In this document: one piece after another, positions 56,996 to 64,000 of the stretch
Position numbering within the stretch: position 1 is the stretch's first letter
Layout of the letters: the number at the start of each line of letters is the position of its first letter
Assembly: GCF_025567315.1 (NCBI RefSeq)
Contig: NZ_JAOQJE010000006.1
Span: 1 to 64,000 of the forward strand
Direction: 5' to 3'
DNA: 64,000 nucleotides
Origin: Agathobaculum ammoniilyticum
GTDB lineage: Bacteria > Bacillota > Clostridia > Oscillospirales > Butyricicoccaceae
Program-made: the position numbers and the translations under genes
Notes under the pieces: generated by a model
What the model saw: only the letters and a program-made list of their open reading frames with translations
Database searches by the model: none
What the model was told of the DNA's origin: nothing

Positions 56996-57155
56996 GTCTG
57001 TCCACAGAAAGCTCCGTGCGGCAGAATTGGAGCGTGAAAATACGGAGCTGCGCGGGAAAGTCCGCAGCTATGAGGATGTGATTCAGCGTAATAATCTGTG
57101 GCGATTCTTCCATCCGCACAGAGAAAAAGCGGTCACGAGGGACGAAGCTCGCTGA
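56994..57155 (+). pseudogene. C-terminal fragment of a mobilisation/relaxase-like protein
   Basis: An open frame with no start: KSVHRKLRAAELERENTELRGKV, SYEDVIQRNNLWRFFHPHRE, then AVTRDEAR and stop. The charged coil and final N-LW-FFHP block are like C-termini of MobV/Pre or MobA/L proteins of Firmicutes elements. Its 5' part has been replaced by the nuclease fragment. Confidence 0.5.
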
Positions 57156-57329
57156 TTCCTGTGTAGAGCCGGAAAAAACGCATTTTATCGAATGGGAGTG
57201 CGTCGGACAGGGCAGACATCGTCCGGCGCGCTCCTGTTTGAAAATCGCCTTTTTTCCCAAGTCAAGAGCCGAAGAAAACACCTGAAAAACACCCCTATTG
57301 CGTGACAGAGCCGCAGAAAGGATAAGCCT

Positions 57330-57605
57330 ATGAGAACAGGACTTACCAAGCAGGAAAAGACCACCGAAATCTATTTTGACGAGAAAGACCCCACCATCTT
57401 CATCCGCACCCACAACACCGACCTCAAAAACAGGCTGACCGCATACAACCGCAAACACCCTGCCGTCTGCAAGCTGACGGACGTAGACCCGGACACGGGC
57501 TGCAAGGAATTTGAGATTGAAAAGGGACGCTTCTCTTTCCGGCTGACCGCCCCATACAGAGAGGAACGCCGCAGGACGGCAAGCGAAGCGGCGAAAAACG
57601 AATAA
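57330..57605 (+). CDS. Conserved ICE/transposon small protein
   Basis: 91 residues after GAAAGGATAAGCC. MRTGLTKQEKTTEIYFDEKDPTIFIRTHNTDLKNRLTAY, with DPDTGCKEFEIEKGRFSFRLTAPY, belongs to a family common in Tn916/CTn-type elements. Function unknown. With the fragment upstream it indicates the remains of a conjugative element. Confidence 0.78.
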   Translation: MRTGLTKQEKTTEIYFDEKDPTIFIRTHNTDLKNRLTAYNRKHPAVCKLTDVDPDTGCKEFEIEKGRFSFRLTAPYREERRRTASEAAKNE

Positions 57606-57612
57606 AAGGGTT

Positions 57613-58764
57613 TTAGGGCTTCGTTGATTGTTGCGTTGGCAACCCCACCGCAATGGTAGTGCCCTTCTCCGAACTTTTCTCTACCCAAACGGAGCCGCCG
57701 TGGAGGTCGGCGATCTCCCATACCAGTGAGAGCCCCAGTCCTGCGCCACCGTATTCCCGGCTGCGAGACTTGTCCACCCGGAAGAAGGGCTGGAAGATAC
57801 TGCGCTGATACACCTCCGGGATGCCGCAGCCGGTGTCGGAGACGCGGAGCAGGAGCTTTTCCAACTCCTGAGTGACAGAAACCCGTACCGAGCCGCCCGG
57901 CCGGTTGTACTTGACAGCATTCTCCGTCAGGTTGAAGATCAGCCGGTAGATCAGTGCATCGCTGCCGGTCATAATGCCGTCGCCCTCCGCCGTCAGCGTG
58001 ACGCCGAGCTTATCTGAGAGCGGCGCAAGATCTGTGAAGATCTCCTCGATCATGGGAGCGAGCTGGATCCGCTCGTTCCGCGCCACCTGCCGCAGATTGC
58101 TCATCTCCAGCAGTGTCCTGGTCATCTGTATCAGCCGTTCCGTCTGCTCACGCAAAAGCGTGAGGAACTCCGCCGTCTCCGGTCGCACATCAGGATGCTC
58201 CGCGGAAAACAGCTCCAACTGCGCCTGCATTAGTGCCAGTGGCGTGCGCAGCTCGTGGGCGGCGTTGCCGGTGAACTGCCGCTGGGCGGAAAAGGCGTTG
58301 TTCAGCCGCTCCAGCATCTGGTTGAACGAGCGGCTCAGCTGCCGGAACTCCGAAATAGCATCTTCATCGATCCTCATATCGGCAAGATTGTTCAGCTGCA
58401 CCTGCTCCACCTGCGAGGTAAAGCTGCGCAGGGGCTTGAGAGCGCGTCCGCTGACGAAATAGGCGAGGATGCCGCTGAGCAGCGTTACCGCCGCCGTGAT
58501 GTACCAGTTGGTGGTGCGGAAGCGCCCCTGCACCCCATCGACGACGATGGTCAACTCCTCGTTGGGCGCTATGAGCTGCGGGTCAAAGCTCGCCGCTCCG
58601 CCATCATTCAGGATCACCGTGCCGCCGCCTTGTAAACTGTCCGCAATGGTGTCCATATAGTACACACCGGAGGAGCACAGCAGCAAATTCATGGCCACGC
58701 AGGTGATGCCGATGAGCAGGACGGACATCAGCGTGATGCGCCACTGCAGGGAAAGCCGCTTCAT
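57613..58764 (-). CDS. Sensor histidine kinase
   Basis: 383 residues. Two membrane segments (about 12-32 and 86-106) flank a short extracytoplasmic loop of some 50 residues; then HAMP, HisKA with AAHELRTPLAL (phospho-His) and HATPase with NLTENAVKYN, DTGCGIPEV and GGAGLGLSLV. It overlaps the response regulator by four bases. By position it controls the divergent methionine-sulfoxide repair operon; the stimulus may be envelope oxidation, which is inference. Confidence 0.93.
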   Translation of the reverse strand: MKRLSLQWRITLMSVLLIGITCVAMNLLLCSSGVYYMDTIADSLQGGGTVILNDGGAASFDPQLIAPNEELTIVVDGVQGRFRTTNWYITAAVTLLSGILAYFVSGRALKPLRSFTSQVEQVQLNNLADMRIDEDAISEFRQLSRSFNQMLERLNNAFSAQRQFTGNAAHELRTPLALMQAQLELFSAEHPDVRPETAEFLTLLREQTERLIQMTRTLLEMSNLRQVARNERIQLAPMIEEIFTDLAPLSDKLGVTLTAEGDGIMTGSDALIYRLIFNLTENAVKYNRPGGSVRVSVTQELEKLLLRVSDTGCGIPEVYQRSIFQPFFRVDKSRSREYGGAGLGLSLVWEIADLHGGSVWVEKSSEKGTTIAVGLPTQQSTKP

Positions 58765-59438
58765 TCCTCCTCGCCTCCCATCAGATAGCCCTCGCCGATG
58801 CGGTTGCGGATGGGGTCATAGCCCAGCACGGCGCGGAGCTTTTTGCGCAGGGCGGAGATGTGGACGCGAATGGAATTGCTGAAGCTGTCCACGCTATTGT
58901 CCCAAACGTGATCCATCAGCTCCTCCTGACTTACTGGCCTTCCTTGATGCACCATCAGGTATTCCAGGATTCCCGTTTCCTTCCGGGTGAGCGTCAGCGT
59001 CTGCCCGTTGACGGTGGCGGTACGGGAGCGGGTGTCAAAGGTCAGGCCTCCGCAGCTTAGCAGCACATCCTGCTGGGTGAACTGCCGCAATGTCAGGCTG
59101 CGGATGCGGGCCTCCAGCTCCGCCAAGTGGAAGGGCTTCGCCAGATAGTCGTTCGCCCCGGCATCCAGCCCCTGCACCTTGTCCTCCACTTCGCTGCGGG
59201 CGGAGAGGATCAGCACCCGCGTCTCCCGGTCGGTCTGCCGCAGGGTGCGCAGCACCGTCATGCCGTCCTTTTTCGGCAGATTCAGATCAAGAAGCACCAG
59301 ATCGTATCGTTCCACGCCCAGAAGCGCCAGCGCCTTTTCGCCGTCATAGCAGTAGTCCACGCTGTAGGCCAGCCGCCGCAGGCTGCGAACGATGGTCTCG
59401 CACAGGGCGCGTTCATCTTCAATTACTAAAAGGTGCAT
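58761..59438 (-). CDS. OmpR-family response regulator
   Basis: 225 residues. Receiver domain: IEDERALC, YDLVLLDLNLPKKDGM with phospho-acceptor Asp51, LSARSEVEDKV, and LAKPFHLAEL. Winged-helix domain from about 125: LTRKETGILEYLMVHQGRPVSQEELMDHVWD and RVHISALRKKL. Transcribed away from the redox operon from a shared control region containing GTTAAG/CTTAAC. Confidence 0.94.
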   Translation of the reverse strand: MHLLVIEDERALCETIVRSLRRLAYSVDYCYDGEKALALLGVERYDLVLLDLNLPKKDGMTVLRTLRQTDRETRVLILSARSEVEDKVQGLDAGANDYLAKPFHLAELEARIRSLTLRQFTQQDVLLSCGGLTFDTRSRTATVNGQTLTLTRKETGILEYLMVHQGRPVSQEELMDHVWDNSVDSFSNSIRVHISALRKKLRAVLGYDPIRNRIGEGYLMGGEEE

Positions 59439-59479
59439 GAGAGCCCTCCTTTTTATTTCTTCGTTTTTGTGTTGCTTTC

Positions 59480-59554
59480 ATTATAGCAAAAACAGATAAG
59501 GTTTGCGTTAAGTTTTCGTTCTTAACAGAGACTTTAACTCTCCCGCGCTATGAT
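59480..59554. promoter_or_regulatory. Divergent control region of the two-component and msr operons
   Basis: Leftward TATAAT at 59485-59480 and rightward TATGAT at 59549-59554, both with poor -35 elements, flank GTTAAG (59507-59512) and CTTAAC (59521-59526), with another TTTAAC at 59533. Weak -35s with nearby repeats fit activation by the response regulator in both directions. Confidence 0.6.
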
Positions 59555-59585
59555 GGAGGCAGAAAATCGGAAAGGGTGATGAAAA

Positions 59586-59732
59586 ATGAGCTGCGGGAAA
59601 AAGGCCGCGGCGCAGATCGTGCTGCTGATGGCCGGAGCCGCCATGCTGTGCTTTGGTGTCTGGCGGGGCGAGGCGGCGACAGTGCTGAGCAAAGCAATCA
59701 AATTATGTCTGGAGTGTGTGGGCATTGGGTAA
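59586..59732 (+). CDS. CD1871A-family CXXC peptide
   Basis: 48 residues. One membrane helix (IVLLMAGAAMLCFGVW), then the conserved RGEAATVLSKAIKLCLECVGIG with a CLEC motif at the C-terminus. This family is normally linked with a NapH-like ferredoxin and MsrAB genes in Clostridia, as here. The CXXC at the membrane face may carry electrons. It overlaps the next frame by 17 bases. Confidence 0.88.
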   Translation: MSCGKKAAAQIVLLMAGAAMLCFGVWRGEAATVLSKAIKLCLECVGIG

Positions 59733-60633
59733 AAAGTTTTCAGGCGTTTCACAGACCATGTCCCGCTTCCGGGGCTGGATTCAGGCGGGGGCGACGCTGC
59801 TGACCAACCTGCATCTGCCGAACTTTCTCAAGGGCGGACTGTATCAGGGGGCGGGGAAGACCGTCTGTGTGCCGGGGCTGAACTGCTACTCCTGTCCGGC
59901 GGCGTCCGGGGCCTGCCCCATCGGGGCGTTTCAGGCGGTGGTGGGGTCTTCCAAGTTCAGCTTCTCCTACTATATCACAGGCTTCCTCATTCTGCTGGGC
60001 GTGCTGCTGGGGCGCTTTATCTGCGGCTTTCTATGCCCCTTCGGCTGGTTTCAGGAGCTGCTGCACAAAATCCCCACTAAGAAGCTTTCCACAAAGAGGC
60101 TGAAGCCGCTGACATACCTGAAATACGCTGTCCTGCTGGTGATGGTTTTCCTGCTACCGGCGTTCCTTGTGAACGATGTAGGCATGGGTGACCCGTTCTT
60201 CTGCAAATACCTCTGCCCCCAAGGCGTGCTGGAGGGAGCCATCCCGCTGTCCCTTGCCAATTCCGGCATCCGGGCGGCGCTGGGCAAGCTGTTTACATGG
60301 AAATTCAGCATTCTGCTGTCGGTGATCGTGCTGAGCGTGCTGTTCTACCGTCCCTTCTGCAAGTGGCTCTGCCCGCTTGGCGCATTCTACGCGCTGTTCA
60401 ACCGGGTGTCCCTCTTCCAGATGAAGGTGGACAAGAATAAGTGCGTCTCCTGTGGAAACTGTGCCAGAGCCTGCAAGATGGATGTGGACGTGACGAAAAC
60501 GCCCAACCATACTGAGTGTATCCGCTGCGGGATGTGCATCCGCGCCTGTCCAACGAACGCCGTGTGCTTCCGCTACGGCTTCGGCAGCGGGAAAGAAACA
60601 ACAAAGAAAACAACGATGGAGGAATTAAAATGA
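59716..60633 (+). CDS. NapH/MauN-like 4Fe-4S membrane protein
   Basis: 305 residues if begun at GTG 59716; TTG 59725 or ATG 59758 are alternatives. Four or five membrane segments, two cysteine motifs within them (CGFLCPFGWFQEL and CKWLCPLGAFYAL), an extra LNCYSCPAASGACPIG near 55, and two [4Fe-4S] sites at the C-terminus (CVSCGNCARACKMD and CIRCGMCIRACPTN). It probably passes electrons from cytoplasmic donors outward, where CcdA/DsbD acts in other bacteria. ATGA-coupled to the lipoprotein gene. Confidence 0.88.
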   Translation: MWALGKKFSGVSQTMSRFRGWIQAGATLLTNLHLPNFLKGGLYQGAGKTVCVPGLNCYSCPAASGACPIGAFQAVVGSSKFSFSYYITGFLILLGVLLGRFICGFLCPFGWFQELLHKIPTKKLSTKRLKPLTYLKYAVLLVMVFLLPAFLVNDVGMGDPFFCKYLCPQGVLEGAIPLSLANSGIRAALGKLFTWKFSILLSVIVLSVLFYRPFCKWLCPLGAFYALFNRVSLFQMKVDKNKCVSCGNCARACKMDVDVTKTPNHTECIRCGMCIRACPTNAVCFRYGFGSGKETTKKTTMEELK

Positions 60634-61589
60634 ACAGGAAGAGAATTTTTGCACTGGCTTTTGCCGTGCTGATGGTGCTGTCTCTGGCAGCCTGCGGCAC
60701 GCGAGACAACGACAAGATGGCGAATGGAAGCGGCAACGGCTCCGCCATGACTGGCGAGCCGAAAACCGCCGAGGAGGCGCTCGCCCTGCACAAGGAGCTG
60801 CTGGAGCGGGAGAACGCGCTCCTGTCGGAAAATACCGAGCTGTGGGAAAAGGTCTTTATGGAGGCCGACAAGGGCATGGCCATGATCGAGGACGGGAAAA
60901 ACTACGGCGACTTCCTGCTGGACACCGTTGAGGCCGCTAAAGAGCAGTTCACCGACAAGGAGTATGAGTGGCTGAAGGAGTCAGCCACGGAGATCAGCAA
61001 TATCGAAAACAAGCTGACCGCGCTGGAGGAAAAGTACCCCGAGATTGTGCAGCAATCCATGGACGGCGATATGAGTATGCCCGCGGGCAGCGACACGAGC
61101 AACCCTCCCGACGACGGCAGTATGCAGAAGTTCCCCGCCTTTGAGGGCAAGGACCTGGATGGCAACGCGGTGAAAAGCGACGAGCTGTTCTCCAGCAACG
61201 CCGTCACCGTGGTGAATTTCTGGTTCACCACCTGCAATCCCTGCGTGGGCGAGCTTTCCGAGCTGGACGCACTGAACAAGGAGCTTGCGAAGAAGGGCGG
61301 CTCCCTCATCGGCGTCAACACCTTCACTCTGGACGGCGACGAAGCGGCAATTTCCGAGGCGAAGGATGTGCTTGCCAAGAAGGGCGCCACCTATCAGAAT
61401 GTGTATTTTGACTCCGACGGTGAGGCGGGAAAGTTTACCACCAACATCTTTGCCTATCCCACCACCTATGTGGTCGACCGCAGCGGCAATATCGTGGGTG
61501 ACCCCATCGTAGGCGCCATCACGGAAAAGAAGCAGGCGGAGACGCTGCAAAAGCTCATCGACCAGGCTCTTGTTGCCGATATGGGCTGA
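60630..61589 (+). CDS. Thioredoxin-like (TlpA/ResA-type) lipoprotein
   Basis: 319 residues. Signal peptide with lipobox LSLAACG, a helical region (60-165) and a redoxin domain from about 195: VTVVNFWFTTCNPCVGELSELDAL, with active site CNPC, and a cis-proline region FAYPTTYVVDRSGNIVG. It should reduce the MsrAB protein next door on the outer face. The long helical insert between lipobox and redoxin domain is uncommon. Start chosen at ATG overlapping the previous stop. Confidence 0.9.
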   Translation: MNRKRIFALAFAVLMVLSLAACGTRDNDKMANGSGNGSAMTGEPKTAEEALALHKELLERENALLSENTELWEKVFMEADKGMAMIEDGKNYGDFLLDTVEAAKEQFTDKEYEWLKESATEISNIENKLTALEEKYPEIVQQSMDGDMSMPAGSDTSNPPDDGSMQKFPAFEGKDLDGNAVKSDELFSSNAVTVVNFWFTTCNPCVGELSELDALNKELAKKGGSLIGVNTFTLDGDEAAISEAKDVLAKKGATYQNVYFDSDGEAGKFTTNIFAYPTTYVVDRSGNIVGDPIVGAITEKKQAETLQKLIDQALVADMG

Positions 61590-61626
61590 CAAACGAATTC
61601 ATCTTCTCAGAAAGGAGGGATACACC

Positions 61627-62739
61627 ATGTATCGGAGAGTATTGCCGCTTCTGCTCACCGCGGTACTGCTGCTGAGCGGCTGCACTGCCGGGCAGAAAAA
61701 TATGCCGCAGAAAATGGACGAGAAGGAAATGACCGGACAGCCCTCTGATATGTCCGGTGAAGGAAGCATGTATATGGATACCACGGAAAATGTCATATAT
61801 CTGGCGGGCGGCTGCTTCTGGGGAATGGAACAGCTGATGCAGTCTATTCCCGGCGTCATCGATGCCGAGAGCGGCTATGCCAACGGCACCTGCGAGGCGG
61901 ACGCCGATTACAAGACCGTCTGCAAGGGCGAGACCGGCTTTCGGGAGGCCGTGCGGGTGGAGTATGACCCCGGACAGGTGAGTCTCGACGCCCTGCTGCT
62001 GGCCTACTTCTATGTGATCGACCCCACGGTGGAGAACCGGCAGGGCAACGACCGGGGCAGCCAGTATCAGACCGGTGTCTATTACACCAACGAAAGCGCG
62101 AAGGAAACGGTGGAGCGCATCGCGGAGATCGAGCGGGGACGCAGTGAAAAGTTCTTCGTGGAGATCGGCCCACTCAAGAACTACTACCCCGCCGAGGAGT
62201 ACCACCAGAACTACCTCGAAAAGAACCCGAACGGCTACTGCCACATCCCGCGCGCGGAGATGGAGCTGTTTTCCCGGCTGCGCATCGATCCGGGCGACTA
62301 TCAGAAGCCCGCGGCGGAATCCATCCGGGACAAGCTGACGGCGGAGCAGTACCGTGTTACGCAGGAGAGCGGCACGGAGCGCGCTTTCACAGGCGAGTTC
62401 TGGGATAAGTTTGAAAAGGGCATCTATGTGGATGTCGTCACCGGCGAGCCGCTCTTTTCCTCCACGGATAAGTTTGAGAGCGGCTGCGGCTGGCCGGCTT
62501 TCACAAAGCCCATTGAAGAGCCTGCCGTAGTGGAACTGGAGGACCTGAGCCACGGCATGCGCCGCACAGAGGTCAGAAGCCGTGCCGGAGATTCTCACCT
62601 TGGTCATTTGTTCACCGGCGATCCGGAGTCCCCCAATGGCGTGCGCTACTGCATCAACAGCGCGTCCCTCCGCTTTGTGCCTTACGCAAAGATGAAAGCA
62701 GAGGGCTACGGATATCTTCTGTATCTGTTCGAGGAATGA
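61627..62739 (+). CDS. msrAB: MsrAB methionine sulfoxide reductase lipoprotein
   Basis: 370 residues after AAAGGAGG. Lipobox LLLSGC; MsrA domain from about 55 with GGCFWGMEQ (catalytic Cys), YANGTCEADADYKTVCKGETGFREAVRVEYDP; MsrB domain from about 235 with GCGWPAFTKP, RAGDSHLGHLF and RYCINSASLRF (catalytic Cys). Repairs both isomers of methionine sulfoxide in envelope proteins. Fed by the thioredoxin-like lipoprotein and NapH-like protein upstream. Confidence 0.95.
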   Translation: MYRRVLPLLLTAVLLLSGCTAGQKNMPQKMDEKEMTGQPSDMSGEGSMYMDTTENVIYLAGGCFWGMEQLMQSIPGVIDAESGYANGTCEADADYKTVCKGETGFREAVRVEYDPGQVSLDALLLAYFYVIDPTVENRQGNDRGSQYQTGVYYTNESAKETVERIAEIERGRSEKFFVEIGPLKNYYPAEEYHQNYLEKNPNGYCHIPRAEMELFSRLRIDPGDYQKPAAESIRDKLTAEQYRVTQESGTERAFTGEFWDKFEKGIYVDVVTGEPLFSSTDKFESGCGWPAFTKPIEEPAVVELEDLSHGMRRTEVRSRAGDSHLGHLFTGDPESPNGVRYCINSASLRFVPYAKMKAEGYGYLLYLFEE

Positions 62740-62766
62740 GTTCGCAAAATACAATGATATAATAAG

Positions 62767-62798
62767 CAGCGTCCCAATCATTATGAACCGGGACGCTG
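62767..62798 (+). terminator. Terminator of msr operon
   Basis: CAGCGTCCC / GGGACGCTG, 9-bp perfect stem with a 14-base loop, followed by TCGTTTATG, 25 bases after the msrAB stop. Confidence 0.75.
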
Positions 62799-62818
62799 TC
62801 GTTTATGCTCATGTCGGT

Positions 62819-63037
62819 TTATTCAAACAGGACGTTCAGCTTGCTGTTCAGAATCAGATCGGCATAAGCAAGCGGGTCATTGTAGATCAGATAATCCAGC
62901 TCTGACCGCTGGAAGCGGTTGTCAGCAGCTTCGCTTTCAACGGCGGTGAAGTCAATGGAAATCTGGCTTCTATCGTCAAAAACCAATTCTACGCAGGCTG
63001 TGTCTATGTTGAATTGATAGGATATAAGTTTGCTCAT
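62819..63037 (-). CDS. DUF6061-family protein
   Basis: 72 residues from the ATG seven bases after GGAGGT. MSKLISYQFNIDTACVELVFDD, then IDFTAVESEAADNRFQRSELDYLIYNDPLAYADLIL matches the DUF6061 pattern (VE-E-ADN--QRSELDYLIYN-P--YA-L-L). Common in clostridial mobile elements; no function known. Convergent with the msr operon. Confidence 0.85.
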   Translation of the reverse strand: MSKLISYQFNIDTACVELVFDDRSQISIDFTAVESEAADNRFQRSELDYLIYNDPLAYADLILNSKLNVLFE

Positions 63038-63352
63038 GGTCATACCTCCAAGATGTTTTTTGAGGTGAATCAGGCGGTCAATTTCCGGGTGATTATTGGC
63101 GGGAATCATATCGAAATCTGCTGCAAATCATTCAAAATAAATCGTTGCGAACGGTTAGTACGTATAAAATAGCTGGCTACAAAACGGCTACAAAATTCGT
63201 AAGGAACCTATGTACAGCCCGAAATACGTGGATTATTTGGATGAAAAGTGCATCGAGAGTGCATTTTATAACCCTAAATCAAAGCTCAAGACTTGAGTGG
63301 TTAGAATAATAAATACACATCAAACCACTATCTTGTCAAGTGGGAGGTAAGC
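63038..63352. other. Intergenic region, no gene seen
   Basis: About 310 AT-rich bases between the divergent DUF6061 and DUF4379 genes. It contains a near-repeat GGCTACAAAA CGGCTACAAAA at 63174-63196, sometimes seen near integrase target sites. No promoter stands out. Confidence 0.4.
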
Positions 63353-64000
63353 ATGGTCAAATTGGTAAAAGGTGAGAATGATTTGGCTACTGTGAATCCC
63401 GTGTTGGCAAAAGAGTGGCACCCTACAAAAAATGGGAACTTAAATCCGGAAGATATCACATCTGGATCGAGCAAGGAAGTTTGGTGGCTGTGTCCCAAAG
63501 GGCACTCCTATTCAATGGTAATCAATCAGAGGACAAAAAGAGGATATGGCTGTCCGTATTGTTCTGGGCATCGAGCCCTCAAAGGCATAAACGATTTGGC
63601 AACGACAAATCCAGACTTGGCAAAAGAATGGAACTATGATAAAAACAGCGGTTTAACGCCGTATGATGTAACTGCCGGTAGTCGGAAAAAAGTATGGTGG
63701 CGGTGTGAAAAAGGACATGCCTATGAGCAGTTCATTATCAAACGAACCAACCGAGGATACTCTTGCCCGTACTGTTCCGGACATAAAGCACTTAGAGGAT
63801 TCAATGATCTTGCAACTATAAATCCTCGCTTGGCGAAAGAATGGCATCCCACGAAAAACGCTGATCTAACTCCATTTGATGTTACCGCAGGAAGCGGGAA
63901 AAGAGTGTGGTGGATGTGTCCGGTGGGACATGAATATCAGGCGACGATTCGCGATAGGAATAGCGATGATACACAATGCCCAATTTGCAATGCCAAGAAC
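63353..64000 (+). CDS. DUF4379 zinc-ribbon repeat protein (3' end outside window)
   Basis: 216 codons, open at the window edge, starting after TGGGAGG. Three repeats of about 68 residues each run NDLAT-NP-LAKEW, then a linker, then DVTAGS-K-VWW-C--GH and a CPYCSGH knuckle (positions about 8-75, 76-143, 144-212). DUF4379 is a treble-clef zinc domain often fused to Vsr-like or other nucleases in Firmicutes. Which C-terminal partner follows cannot be seen. Probably a DNA-binding or nuclease protein. Confidence 0.85.
   Translation, partial: MVKLVKGENDLATVNPVLAKEWHPTKNGNLNPEDITSGSSKEVWWLCPKGHSYSMVINQRTKRGYGCPYCSGHRALKGINDLATTNPDLAKEWNYDKNSGLTPYDVTAGSRKKVWWRCEKGHAYEQFIIKRTNRGYSCPYCSGHKALRGFNDLATINPRLAKEWHPTKNADLTPFDVTAGSGKRVWWMCPVGHEYQATIRDRNSDDTQCPICNAKN

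Overview
The window looks like a chromosomal piece of a high-GC Clostridia bacterium, most like an Oscillospiraceae gut Firmicute. This rests on gene style, strong AGGAGG ribosome sites, CD1375-, CD1871A-, DUF739- and DUF3846-type proteins, and a Pro-tRNA next to mobile remnants. About 54 kb (roughly 1.47-55.8 kb) is one apparently complete prophage. Host or older mobile DNA lies on both sides.

Left flank (1-1466): a frameshifted IS110-type transposase remnant, then about 860 bp without a convincing gene but with strong hairpins. Prophage lysogeny region (1467-4800): leftward large serine recombinase, lipoprotein and CI-like repressor, facing a rightward Cro-like DUF739 gene across a promoter/operator region built from TTGAAC half-sites. 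Early region (4.8-19.1 kb): small zinc-ribbon proteins, a Sak4-like RecA-fold ATPase, PD-(D/E)XK nuclease, NinB-like protein, SSB, a replisome organiser and helicase-loader pair, RecU, a protein with an FtsK-gamma domain, a methylase-like protein ending in a clamp-binding motif, a Myb-like DNA-binding gene split by an amber codon, ParB, and an ArpU/sigma-like late regulator.

Between the early and late regions (19.4-23.8 kb) lies an unusual tightly coupled cassette: a sodium:solute symporter followed by two successive PP-loop (PAPS-reductase-like)/ParB-fold pairs, the second resembling IbrA/IbrB. The late region (24.4-51.7 kb) is a mosaic myovirus. It has a lambda-type head (GpA terminase, portal, ClpP-like protease with nested scaffold, gpD, gpE) and a P2-type contractile tail (sheath, tube, frameshifted chaperone, tape measure, X, D, V, U, W, J, I). 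The fibre gene ends in the variable repeat of a diversity-generating retroelement (DGR). Template repeat and reverse transcriptase follow; 16 of 16 differences between the two repeats fall on template adenines. Holin-like proteins, an amidase endolysin and a terminator close the module. At the right end a leftward operon of about ten small genes is driven from a symmetric divergent promoter shared with an HTH regulator; a second HTH gene and strong hairpins precede the probable attachment junction.

Right flank (55.8-64 kb): a degenerate tRNA-like sequence and an intact tRNA-Pro(UGG), a truncated Cap4/DUF4297-type nuclease fused to a mobilisation-protein tail, a two-component system divergent from an envelope redox operon (CD1871A peptide, NapH-like ferredoxin membrane protein, thioredoxin-like lipoprotein, MsrAB lipoprotein), a DUF6061 gene, and the start of a DUF4379 zinc-ribbon repeat protein that runs off the window.

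All family names come from reading motifs, not from database searches. No CRISPR array or rRNA was seen.
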